Shown here: piece after piece, positions 1-5,601 of the stretch
Position numbering within the stretch: position 1 is the stretch's first letter
How the letters are laid out: each line of letters opens with the position of its first letter
Source of the DNA: Lachnospiraceae bacterium
GTDB taxonomy: Bacteria > Bacillota_A > Clostridia > Lachnospirales > Lachnospiraceae
Reading direction: 5' to 3'
DNA: 5,601 nt
Assembly (NCBI GenBank): GCA_017620055.1
Contig: JAFZRD010000084.1
Coordinates: 1-5,601, forward strand
Position numbers and translations under genes: made by a program
Notes under the pieces: model-generated
Told to the model about the DNA's origin: nothing
What the model saw: the letters and a program-made list of their open reading frames with translations, nothing else
The model's database searches: none

Positions 1-164
1 CCGACATACGGCTCCTTTTTGATTTCCGGGGAATTCTTTCTGATGTGTTCTTTTATCAGGCTGACACAGTCCGGCTGCAGGACGTTTGCAGTCTGGGTTG
101 CAAGTCCGGCCGGTTTGAAGATCACAATTATGGAACTGTCTTCGTACAGTACTTCTATCGACAC
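1..164 (-). CDS. RluA-family pseudouridine synthase, N-terminal part (runs off the left edge)
   Basis: Reading the minus strand just after murG, a frame opens with GTG at 164-162 and stays open to the window edge, giving 54 codons. It begins (M/V)SIEVLYEDSSIIVIFKPAG and continues LATQT. The pattern 'vLYEDxxiivixKPAGLxxQ' is the typical opening of the RluA/RluD catalytic domain, which isomerises uridine to pseudouridine in rRNA or tRNA. No S4 RNA-binding domain precedes it, so it resembles the short RluA-type members. The catalytic Asp motif (HRLD) would lie just beyond the edge: the last residues, KEPYVG, normally come shortly before it. The GTG starts one base after the murG stop (TAA-a-GTG). 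Only a weak GGGAA-like ribosome binding site precedes it, so translation probably depends on coupling to murG. An in-frame stop at 186-188 excludes a start much further upstream. The family call is fairly secure; the target base in RNA cannot be told. Confidence 0.82.
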   Translation of the reverse strand, partial: MSIEVLYEDSSIIVIFKPAGLATQTANVLQPDCVSLIKEHIRKNSPEIKKEPYV

Positions 165-165
165 T

Positions 166-1239
166 TTATTCCCGGCTGTTCTCTTCTATCAGTTTCATAA
201 CGACGGATACTGCATCCGATTGTTTGCTGTTTTGCATTGCATCACGAAAAGTCTCCCTCTCGTCATACAGTCTGCAGATAGTCTCATAAAGAGAGTCTTC
301 CGTCAGGTCCTTATCCTCATCGAGCACGAGCGAATATCCCTGCTTTCTGAACGACTCGGCATTTAAGAGCTGATCGCCTCTTGAAGCCGATGCCGGAAGC
401 GGAATGAGAAGATTCGGTTTGTGAAGTGCCAGGAACTCACAGATCGCATTTGCTCCCGCGCGCGATACGATGATATCGGCAAGAGCGAACAGATCCTTCA
501 TCTCATCCTTAGCATATTCAAGCTGGAAATATCCTTTTGTACCGGTAAGCGTCTCATCAAGCTTGCCCTTACCGCACAGATGGAGCACATTGAACTTCTC
601 CGTCAGGCGCGGAAGGATCTTCCTGATGATACTGTTAACGGATGCCGCACCGAGACTCCCTCCGACAACCATGATGACCGGCTTTTCCGGATCTTCGAAC
701 CCGCACATCGCAGCGGCCTTGTCGGCATCTCCTTCCATCAGTTCGGCTCTTATCGGTGAACCTGTCAGGACGGCTTTATCCTCCGGCAGTATCCGGACCG
801 TCTCCGGAAAATTGCAGCATATCTTCGTTGCCGCGGAAAAACTGAGTTTATTGGCCAGACCGGGTGTCATATCCGATTCGTGGATGATGACGGGCACGTG
901 ATTTTTCTTTGCGGCCCATACAACGGGAACCGAAACGAACCCACCCTTCGAAAAGATTATAGAGGGCTTGAGCTCCCTTATGATACGCTTTGCCTCCCCG
1001 AAACCTTTCAGTACTCTGAAGGGGTCCGTGAAGTTTTGAAGCGAGAAATATCTGCGAAGCTTTCCCGTTGCGATCCCATGATAAGGGATGGAAAGATCCC
1101 CGATAAGTGATTTTTCCATCCCTTCATATGATCCTATATAGTGAATATCGTATCCGGCCTCCCGAAGCGACGGGATCAGCGCGATATTCGGTGTGACGTG
1201 TCCGGCAGTGCCCCCGCCGGTTAGAACGATCCGCTTCAT
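166..1239 (-). CDS. murG: MurG, UDP-GlcNAc:lipid I N-acetylglucosaminyltransferase
   Basis: This 357-residue protein transfers GlcNAc from UDP-GlcNAc to undecaprenyl-pyrophosphoryl-MurNAc-pentapeptide (lipid I). The product is lipid II, made on the cytoplasmic face of the membrane. It is a GT-B fold glycosyltransferase of normal family length. Visible MurG motifs in order are the N-terminal glycine loop GGGTAGHVTP (8-17), SKGGFVSVP (97-105), HESD (120-123), the second-domain glycine loop GGSLGA (193-198), SRAGANAICEFLAL (259-272) with the conserved Glu for sugar-nucleotide binding, and RGDQLLNA (287-294), the usual (x)DQxxNA. The ATG overlaps the stop of the preceding isomerase gene by one base (TAATG). 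No good ribosome binding site is visible, so its translation is likely coupled. In many bacteria murG sits in the division/cell-wall cluster with ftsW, murC or murD; here it does not. Confidence in the function is high. Confidence 0.97.
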   Translation of the reverse strand: MKRIVLTGGGTAGHVTPNIALIPSLREAGYDIHYIGSYEGMEKSLIGDLSIPYHGIATGKLRRYFSLQNFTDPFRVLKGFGEAKRIIRELKPSIIFSKGGFVSVPVVWAAKKNHVPVIIHESDMTPGLANKLSFSAATKICCNFPETVRILPEDKAVLTGSPIRAELMEGDADKAAAMCGFEDPEKPVIMVVGGSLGAASVNSIIRKILPRLTEKFNVLHLCGKGKLDETLTGTKGYFQLEYAKDEMKDLFALADIIVSRAGANAICEFLALHKPNLLIPLPASASRGDQLLNAESFRKQGYSLVLDEDKDLTEDSLYETICRLYDERETFRDAMQNSKQSDAVSVVMKLIEENSRE

Positions 1240-2588
1240 TACAGTCTTGCCATCAGTGCCTCACGCTGTTCTTCGTACCCGGGCTTGCCGAGAAGCGCGA
1301 ACATGTTCTTCTTGTAACTTTCAACACCGGGCTGATTGAACGGATTGACTCCAAGCGTGTATCCGCTGACACCGCATGCGAACTCAAAGAAATAGAAGAG
1401 CTGTCCGAGATAGAACTCATTAACTTCGGGTACGTTCACAACTGTGTTAGGAACATTTCCGTCGGTATGTGCGAGTATCGTTCCGTTCATTGCACTCTTG
1501 TTGACGAAATCCACCGTCTTGCCCGCAAGATAATTCAGTCCGTCAAGATCAACAGGCTCTTCTCCTATCGTGATCTCCTCACGCGACTGTTCTATGTTGA
1601 TGACCGTCTCGAAGATGTTTCTCGATCCGTCCTGAATAAACTGTCCCATTGAGTGAAGATCCGTCGTAAGATCGACACTTGCAGGGAATATACCCTTCTG
1701 ATCCTTGCCTTCGCTCTCTCCGTAAAGCTGTTTCCACCACTCCGAGATGAAATGGACCGAAGGCTCGTAGTTTGCCATGATCTCGATCACTTTGCCTTTG
1801 CGAAGAAGAATGTTTCTGACAGCCGCATACTTTAAAGCATCGTTCTCTTCGAAAGGAGCTGTAAGCGCGGTCTCTCTTGCTGACTGTGCACCTTCCATGA
1901 GCTTATTGATATCGGCACCCGATACCGCTATCGGAAGAAGACCGACCGCCGTGAGGACCGAGAAACGTCCGCCGACATCATCGGGAACAACAAAGCTCTC
2001 ATAGCCTTCCTCTGTCGCAAGATTCTTGAGCGAACCTCTTGCCTTGTCTGTCGTCGCATATATCCTCTTTGCAGCTTCCGCCTTGCCGTACTTCTTCTCG
2101 AGCATTTCCTTGAACACCCTGAATGCGATCGCGGGTTCGGTCGTTGTTCCGGATTTACTGATCATGTTGATAGAAAAATCACGATCCCCGATAACGTCCA
2201 TAAGGTGCTTGATATATGTGCTGCTGATGCTGTTCCCGACAAAATAGATCTCGGGAGTCTTGCGCATATCTTTGGGAATGACATTATAGAAGCTGTGGCG
2301 AAGGAATTCTATCGCAGCCCTTGCACCGAGATAAGAACCGCCGATACCGATGACAAGAAGCACTTCCGAATCGCTCTTGATCTTGTCGGCTGCGGCGATT
2401 ATACGGTCGAACTCCTCCTTGTCATAATCGACAGGAAGATCTATCCATCCGAGAAAATCATTCCCGGCGCCGCTCTTTGAAACGAGAACTTCTTTGGCGT
2501 TTTCAACGATATCGCACATGCTCTCGATCTCCTGCTCCGATATGAACTGCATTGCTTTGCTGTAGTCATAAGTAACTTTTGTACTCAT
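1239..2588 (-). CDS. pgi: Glucose-6-phosphate isomerase
   Basis: This 449-residue cytoplasmic enzyme interconverts glucose-6-phosphate and fructose-6-phosphate in glycolysis and gluconeogenesis. The length fits the shorter bacterial form found in Firmicutes. Visible motifs are [12 protein letters not shown] (80-91), [10 protein letters not shown] (116-125), the phosphate-binding SKSGTTTEP (144-152), and [14 protein letters not shown] (203-216), which matches family signature 1. Also present are [10 protein letters not shown] (290-299) with the likely catalytic Glu, DLHSMGQ (310-316) with the likely ring-opening His311, and [15 protein letters not shown] (413-427), which matches signature 2 with its conserved Lys. 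The start at 2588 is supported by AAAAAGGAG (2601-2609). The 12-base distance from GGAG to the ATG is longer than usual. It has its own promoter after the HIT gene and is the first gene of the gpi-murG-pseudouridine synthase unit. It ends in the TAATG overlap with murG. Confidence 0.97.
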   Translation of the reverse strand: MSTKVTYDYSKAMQFISEQEIESMCDIVENAKEVLVSKSGAGNDFLGWIDLPVDYDKEEFDRIIAAADKIKSDSEVLLVIGIGGSYLGARAAIEFLRHSFYNVIPKDMRKTPEIYFVGNSISSTYIKHLMDVIGDRDFSINMISKSGTTTEPAIAFRVFKEMLEKKYGKAEAAKRIYATTDKARGSLKNLATEEGYESFVVPDDVGGRFSVLTAVGLLPIAVSGADINKLMEGAQSARETALTAPFEENDALKYAAVRNILLRKGKVIEIMANYEPSVHFISEWWKQLYGESEGKDQKGIFPASVDLTTDLHSMGQFIQDGSRNIFETVINIEQSREEITIGEEPVDLDGLNYLAGKTVDFVNKSAMNGTILAHTDGNVPNTVVNVPEVNEFYLGQLFYFFEFACGVSGYTLGVNPFNQPGVESYKKNMFALLGKPGYEEQREALMARL

Positions 2589-2600
2589 TTTGATCTTGGT

Positions 2601-2609
2601 CTCCTTTTT
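2601..2609 (-). promoter_or_regulatory. Ribosome binding site of glucose-6-phosphate isomerase, long spacing
   Basis: On the minus strand the sequence reads AAAAAGGAG, a strong match to the anti-Shine-Dalgarno sequence. Twelve bases separate GGAG from the ATG at 2588, against a usual 6-9. No alternative ATG, GTG or TTG is seen closer to it that would give a better isomerase N-terminus, so the annotated start is kept. Confidence 0.7.
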
Positions 2610-2634
2610 GTTAAACGTGTTTCAAAACGTATAT

Positions 2635-2643
2635 ATTATACCA
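2635..2643 (-). promoter_or_regulatory. Extended -10 promoter upstream of the isomerase-murG unit
   Basis: The minus strand reads TGGTATAAT: a perfect TATAAT (2635-2640) preceded by TGn, the extended -10 element. Transcription should start near 2628, leaving a leader of about 40 bases before the isomerase ATG. At 16-18 bases upstream no hexamer resembles TTGACA, which fits an extended -10 promoter that does not need a good -35. It lies in the 66-base gap after the HIT gene, the longest gap between genes in this window. No terminator is visible in the gap, so read-through from the HIT gene is also likely. Confidence 0.72.
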
Positions 2644-2648
2644 CCTGA

Positions 2649-2660
2649 TCGTATTTACGA
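2649..2660. repeat. Short perfect dyad TCGTA-tt-TACGA at the HIT stop codon, upstream of the isomerase -10
   Basis: A 12-base perfect inverted repeat (two 5-base arms, 2-base centre) spans the HIT stop codon and ends 8 bases upstream of the TATAAT hexamer, between the -10 and the -35 position. It is too short and lacks a T-run, so it is not a terminator. A regulator-binding half-site pair is possible, but a dyad this short can arise by chance. Confidence 0.3.
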
Positions 2661-3065
2661 CACGATCTCCTTAAGAACGGCGGCAAGTTCCCCTTCTTTG
2701 GGCTCTGACGGTTTCCAGAGAATATCCTGTCCGTCATCGTTGTATCTCGGGATCAGGTGGGTATGGAAATGAAATACCGTCTGACCTGCGACTCTTCCGT
2801 TATTCTGAACAACATTGAATCCGTCCCAGTTAAGCTTTTCCTTGAGAAGCTTCATCATCTTTCCTGCTAGCGGAAGCACTTTGGATGCGACCCTGTCATC
2901 AAGCTCCTCCAGATCATTGAAGTGTTCCTTCGGAACGATCAGGCAGTGCCCGCGTGTTGCCGGTGCGGCATCAAGAAATACGCGAAAATCATCGTCCTCG
3001 TATATCGTATTCGTCGGAATGTCACCGTTTGCCAACTTACAGAATATACAATCATCTTTCTTCAT
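2655..3065 (-). CDS. HIT-family (histidine triad) nucleotide hydrolase
   Basis: This 136-residue protein belongs to the HIT superfamily and closely resembles the Hint/Hit branch. These enzymes hydrolyse nucleotide phosphoramidates or dinucleotide-type substrates by way of a nucleotidyl-histidine intermediate. The N-terminus has CIFC (6-9), the usual zinc-binding Cys pair. KEHFNDLEEL (46-55) and the triad HFHTHLIPR (99-107) follow. The middle His (His101) is the expected nucleophile, and His48 and His99 are plausible further zinc ligands. Length and order of motifs are normal for the family. The ATG at 3065 is well supported: AAGGAGAG (3073-3080) lies seven bases upstream, inside the last codons of the preceding gene, whose stop is one base away. 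It is the last gene of the rhomboid/flavodoxin-SCP2 unit. The natural substrate cannot be inferred. Confidence 0.95.
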   Translation of the reverse strand: MKKDDCIFCKLANGDIPTNTIYEDDDFRVFLDAAPATRGHCLIVPKEHFNDLEELDDRVASKVLPLAGKMMKLLKEKLNWDGFNVVQNNGRVAGQTVFHFHTHLIPRYNDDGQDILWKPSEPKEGELAAVLKEIVS

Positions 3066-3066
3066 C

Positions 3067-4077
3067 TTAGAACTCTCCTTCCGAATTCAGAAAAGTAAAT
3101 ACCTGATCCAGGAGCAGCAGTATCCTGAAATCACCCTTAACCTGCATGTCTCCTGTCATGAACGCTCTCTGGAAACTCATCTGTCCCGCTATGATATGCT
3201 CCAGGACATCGGGCTTGATCTTGACGAGTATATCCGGCGAATCGTGATTGCCGTAATAACACTTCAGCCTGGAATCGACGATCTCAACTATAAGTGCCTT
3301 CTTGCGGTCCTCGATCATAAACTTGTATGAAGCATTGACCGTTCCTTCCGGTGCAAAATTATCTTCGAAATCCTTTATGAACTGTTTGTTTACATCAATG
3401 TCCTTCTTCTCGAGCATTCCCTTGAACAGGGATGACAGTTCCTGTATATCCTCTTTCTGCTGCTGGACATACTGTTCATCCGATGCATACTTGGACAGCT
3501 GCTCCGTCTCCTGCGGAGTTAGAGGTATGTTCTTCGTTCCACCGACGATCTGCTTGACAGCCTGATTACTCGAAGGAAGGGAATGCATCTTCTGGGAGAT
3601 CGTACGATACAGGTTCTCCGTCTTCTTCTCGATTATCTTGATATATTCATTGTTCAGTTCGAAACTGGTCATGTCATCGACATAACCGCACAGCCCGCTG
3701 CAGGGAAGTCCCCCGAGTATCTCCCATGCGACCTGAAGATTTGTCTTGGCTTCGCGTTCACCGCTTGATAAAGACATGACGACAGGACACATATACGTCT
3801 TGCTGATCTTCTCTTTGTTGCCGTACAGCCAGCACGCATCCAGGAACTGCATCATGTATCCGCCGACACCGTACCATTCTACCGTTGTCGCGAGTACTAT
3901 CCCATCAGCCTCGTTTATCGATGCGGGAAGGGACGTGATCTGGTTCCTGAGTTCATACAGAGGAAACCTTTCCACATTGACGTTCAGCTCCGTGAGTACT
4001 TCCGTCATCTTCCCGATCACAAACAGTGTCGGGTCGTCAAGGATGCCTCTTCCGCCGTAATAGATGTTGATCTTCAT
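3067..4077 (-). CDS. Flavodoxin/NADPH-dependent FMN reductase-like protein fused to an SCP2 lipid-binding domain
   Basis: This 336-residue cytoplasmic protein has two recognisable parts. Residues 1 to about 165 have the flavodoxin-like fold of NAD(P)H-dependent FMN reductases: a beta-strand start (MKINIYYGGRG), ADGIVLATTVEWYGVGGYM (57-75) in the position of the flavin-contact loop, FLDACW (78-83), and PVVMSLSSGE (98-107). The last stretch, about 231-330, resembles the SCP2 sterol-carrier family, including IVEIVDSRLKCYYG (263-276) and MTGDMQVKGDF (307-317). A charged, Gln-rich helical stretch (about 189-226) joins them. The start at 4077 shares ATGA with the rhomboid stop (4-base overlap), and AGGAG (4087-4091) is nine bases upstream. 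The expected role is flavin-dependent redox work with a bound lipid or hydrophobic ligand. Neither partner can be named. The flavin assignment is by fold; no assay-type evidence is in the sequence. Confidence 0.85.
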   Translation of the reverse strand: MKINIYYGGRGILDDPTLFVIGKMTEVLTELNVNVERFPLYELRNQITSLPASINEADGIVLATTVEWYGVGGYMMQFLDACWLYGNKEKISKTYMCPVVMSLSSGEREAKTNLQVAWEILGGLPCSGLCGYVDDMTSFELNNEYIKIIEKKTENLYRTISQKMHSLPSSNQAVKQIVGGTKNIPLTPQETEQLSKYASDEQYVQQQKEDIQELSSLFKGMLEKKDIDVNKQFIKDFEDNFAPEGTVNASYKFMIEDRKKALIVEIVDSRLKCYYGNHDSPDILVKIKPDVLEHIIAGQMSFQRAFMTGDMQVKGDFRILLLLDQVFTFLNSEGEF

Positions 4078-5147
4078 GCGATTTTACTCCTGTCGTTTTT
4101 TCTGTATAAAAGTATGGCCGCCAGAAATCCTCCGATCAGTCCGAACAGGTGGGCCGCCATATCCACATTCTCCGAAGTGATGCCGTTATAAAGCGCGTAT
4201 GTTATAAGGACACACATACGCAGAGTCGTCATGTCCTCAAGCTTTCCCTTGTTGCGGATAACGAGCCACAGGAGCGCTCCTATCATCGCAAATATCGCTC
4301 CCGAAGCACCGGCTGATACGATACCCTGATTATACAGCAGAGCATACAGAAACGACCCGACGCTTCCGAACATTCCTCCAAGCAGATATATGAGAATGTA
4401 TTTGACCTTACCGACAGCCCTCTCGACGTTATCCCCGAGAAACATCAGAACGACCATGTTTCCGGCAAGATGCATGAATCCGAAATGGAGGAACATGCAT
4501 GTAAAGAACCTGTAGATCTGCCCCTCTTCCAGAACCGCGGGTGCAAACATTGCTCCGTGTCCCAGCATGAATTCGACATCTTCCGTGGACCCGTAGAACG
4601 TCATGGCGAAGAACACGATCACGTTAATCAGGACAAGTGCCGTGTTAACCGGCGTGAACTCCTGACTGAATGATTTTTCCTGTCTCGGATTATTGTCGTA
4701 ATAGCCCGAGTAACCGTATGAAGTTGTTGTCCTGTCGGGCTCGGTCTCGTTATCGGTCGGGGCCGAGGCTGATTCAATGACACGTCTGAGTCCGTAGAAA
4801 TCGTCCGGCTCATTGTCATAAAGGATCAGCGCCATCGTGTTCGAATTAACGATCCAGCAGTGATCGTCGTTGATGATGAACTTCCTGGCTTCACTGACCC
4901 ACGGCGTTACGATGAGCGTGAGAAAATCAATGCTCTCGTATCCTCTTTCCCTTATATGCTCTTTGGATTTATCACAAAAAACGATGTACTGCTCCGTCGT
5001 TATCGGGATCTCGTCTATACAGTCGAGAACCTGTATGACTTTGGCGGATGACATCTCGTACTGAACGAATAAATTTACAAACGGAACATTCGATTCGATT
5101 TTCAGATATCCCTGCTTTTCGAGCAGGCTTTGAATCTTATCGATCAT
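4074..5147 (-). CDS. Rhomboid-family intramembrane serine protease with soluble N-terminal domain
   Basis: With the start at 5147 the protein has 357 residues. A soluble N-terminal domain (about 1-125) and a polar, Tyr/Asn-rich linker (about 128-162) precede a rhomboid domain with several membrane segments (about 168-346). Catalytic motifs are HFGFMHLAGN (221-230; His226 and Asn230), GASGAIFAMIG (280-290) with nucleophile Ser282, and MAAHLFGLIGG (330-340) with His333. These are the full Ser/His active-site signature, so it should be an active protease. The N-terminal extension recalls the cytosolic domain of Bacillus YqgP (GluP), but the C-terminal TPR repeats of that protein are absent. An in-frame ATG at 5246 would add 33 residues lying mostly inside tadE; I reject it because the added sequence looks non-native and the promoter at 5154-5182 would fall inside it. 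The stop overlaps the next gene (ATGA). The substrate is unknown. Confidence 0.9.
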   Translation of the reverse strand: MIDKIQSLLEKQGYLKIESNVPFVNLFVQYEMSSAKVIQVLDCIDEIPITTEQYIVFCDKSKEHIRERGYESIDFLTLIVTPWVSEARKFIINDDHCWIVNSNTMALILYDNEPDDFYGLRRVIESASAPTDNETEPDRTTTSYGYSGYYDNNPRQEKSFSQEFTPVNTALVLINVIVFFAMTFYGSTEDVEFMLGHGAMFAPAVLEEGQIYRFFTCMFLHFGFMHLAGNMVVLMFLGDNVERAVGKVKYILIYLLGGMFGSVGSFLYALLYNQGIVSAGASGAIFAMIGALLWLVIRNKGKLEDMTTLRMCVLITYALYNGITSENVDMAAHLFGLIGGFLAAILLYRKNDRSKIA

Positions 5148-5153
5148 AGTGGG

Positions 5154-5182
5154 ATTATACCAAATTGCGCAGGTTCTGTTAA
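5154..5182 (-). promoter_or_regulatory. Strong sigma-A-type promoter for the rhomboid unit, overlapping the tadE stop
   Basis: On the minus strand TTAACA (5177-5182, one mismatch to TTGACA) is followed 17 bases later by a perfect TATAAT (5154-5159) with TGn just before it. Seven bases downstream of the hexamer is the A of the rhomboid ATG at 5147. Transcription would start at or within a few bases of the start codon. The -35 hexamer contains the TAA stop of tadE (5179-5181). This is the best promoter match I found in the window. It gives the rhomboid, flavodoxin-SCP2 and HIT genes a start separate from the pilus genes. Confidence 0.78.
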
Positions 5183-5535
5183 TACTTTGGGCAAAAGTGC
5201 CTGTTTGTCCTTGCGGTGTGAATGAATGATCCCGAAAAAAGATCATTACCGGCCTCTATAGTCGTTATCAGGACTCTTTCGTCGGAATATATCCGGATAT
5301 CAGTATCCCAGTCCAGGATCAGTCGCTTTGACAACTCGTTTCGTACGTATTCTTCGGCTTTAGTTTCGATATCACCCCCTTCACCCGCGGCCGAAAAGGA
5401 AGCCTGTTGGCATATATACTCGAAGCTGCATCTGTCAAACAAGAACATACCGGCATATATGAACATCACAATAACACCGAGTATCACCGGCATTATCAGC
5501 GCGGCTTCAACCGTAAAGCTGCCCCTGTGTCTCAT
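5179..5535 (-). CDS. TadE-like pilus/secretion pseudopilin protein
   Basis: This 118-residue protein starts MRHRG-SFTVEAALIMPVILG. That is a short basic leader, a Gly5/Ser6 junction, a Glu at +5 (Glu10), then one hydrophobic segment (about 11-33). This is the class III signal of TadE/TadF and Flp-type pilins, which prepilin peptidase cuts before Ser6. The remaining ~85 residues form a soluble domain expected outside the membrane. Three cysteines (36, 42, 115) could form a disulfide. The length is typical for small TadE-like proteins. Its ATG follows the prepilin peptidase stop with no spacer (TAG-ATG); a G-run (5546-5551) ten bases upstream can act as ribosome binding site. It is the last pilus gene before the rhomboid promoter. 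The role, pilus assembly or a minor pilin, is inferred from family and neighbour. Confidence 0.88.
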   Translation of the reverse strand: MRHRGSFTVEAALIMPVILGVIVMFIYAGMFLFDRCSFEYICQQASFSAAGEGGDIETKAEEYVRNELSKRLILDWDTDIRIYSDERVLITTIEAGNDLFSGSFIHTARTNRHFCPKY

Positions 5536-5601
5536 CTATCCGATACCCCCCGCTACGGTGATCAGAAACCCCGACATCACAAAGGGCGCAAACGGAATCC
5601 C
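5536..5601 (-). CDS. Prepilin peptidase (A24 family), C-terminal end only
   Basis: The 66 bases at the right edge read on the minus strand as 21 codons plus TAG. The peptide is GIPFAPFVMSGFLITVAGGIG. The motif (G)IPFAPF followed by a hydrophobic helix is the usual last membrane segment of A24 prepilin peptidases (PilD/TadV/CpaA type), the aspartyl proteases that process type IV and Tad prepilins. The catalytic Asp residues lie outside the window. The gene abuts tadE directly, so protease and likely substrate are made from the same message. The assignment rests on a short tail and its neighbour, so it is good but not certain. Confidence 0.75.
   Translation of the reverse strand, partial: GIPFAPFVMSGFLITVAGGIG

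Noticed and set aside
470..901. Plus-strand open frame of 143 codons
   Set aside because: It lies entirely opposite murG, whose full set of motifs is intact. The peptide is Ser/Pro-rich with no recognisable domain.
2283..2288. TATAAT on the minus strand inside the isomerase gene
   Set aside because: It is simply the Tyr-Asn codons (TAT AAT) of the isomerase. No -35 is present and no gene start is nearby.
2615..2630. Imperfect hairpin ACGTGTTTCAAAACGT in the isomerase leader as a terminator or attenuator
   Set aside because: The stem is four pairs with a mismatch before two more, and there is no GC-rich stem with a following T-run on the minus strand. It is too weak to call.
2815..3330. Plus-strand open frame of 171 codons, the longest antisense frame
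   Set aside because: It is opposite the HIT gene and the end of the flavodoxin-SCP2 gene, both with clear family motifs. The peptide has no recognisable domain, and its Ser-rich composition is typical of an antisense shadow.
4329..4334. TATAAT on the minus strand inside the rhomboid gene
   Set aside because: No TTGACA-like hexamer lies at 16-18 bases and no TGn extension is present. It falls in coding sequence with no nearby gene start.
4628..4819. Second minus-strand frame of 63 codons inside the rhomboid gene
   Set aside because: It overlaps the low-complexity linker of the rhomboid protein, where the biased composition keeps another frame open. The peptide (Arg/Thr/Ser-rich) resembles no protein.
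5148..5246. Upstream ATG at 5246 for the rhomboid protein, with a GAGG six bases before it
   Set aside because: The extra 33 residues lie mostly inside tadE in another frame and read like an out-of-frame translation (MIFFRDHSFTPQ...). A consensus-like promoter also lies inside this extension. It remains a minor possibility if the genes are read only from the pilus message.

Overview
Every convincing gene lies on the minus strand, so the window is read from its right end (5601) to its left end (1). The genes look like a Gram-positive Clostridia chromosome, possibly Lachnospiraceae or a relative. This rests on the style of the MurG, glucose-6-phosphate isomerase, flavodoxin-SCP2 and TadE/prepilin-peptidase proteins, on strong AAGGAG-type ribosome binding sites, and on TATAAT-type promoters. 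The base composition looks moderate. I cannot name a genus. I see no insertion sequence, phage gene, CRISPR array, tRNA or rRNA.

Region by region in transcription order: (1) 5536-5601 is the last 21 codons of a prepilin peptidase. A TadE-like pilus protein (5179-5535) follows with no spacer, so this is the tail of a Tad-type pilus cluster that continues off the right edge. (2) A consensus-like promoter (5154-5182) overlaps the end of tadE and starts a second unit: a rhomboid intramembrane protease (4074-5147), a flavodoxin-fold/SCP2 fusion protein (3067-4077) and a HIT-family hydrolase (2655-3065). They are joined by an ATGA overlap and a 1-base gap. (3) A third promoter (about 2635-2643) follows HIT and drives glucose-6-phosphate isomerase (1239-2588), murG (166-1239) and the start of an RluA-type pseudouridine synthase (1-164). 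These are joined by a TAATG overlap and a 1-base gap.

The third unit combines sugar-phosphate flux and cell-wall synthesis. Fructose-6-phosphate, which the isomerase handles, is the precursor of the UDP-GlcNAc that MurG uses. The middle unit has no settled pathway: a membrane protease with an extra soluble N-terminal domain is translationally linked to a probable flavin/lipid-binding fusion protein. The most unusual feature is the rhomboid promoter. Its spacing puts the predicted transcription start at the rhomboid ATG, and no ribosome binding site is visible, so a leaderless message is possible.

I did not find a clearly new multi-gene system. Most genes are recognisable housekeeping or pilus families. 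The points worth following are the possible leaderless start, the rhomboid/flavodoxin-SCP2 pair, and the gpi-murG coupling away from the usual division and cell-wall cluster.
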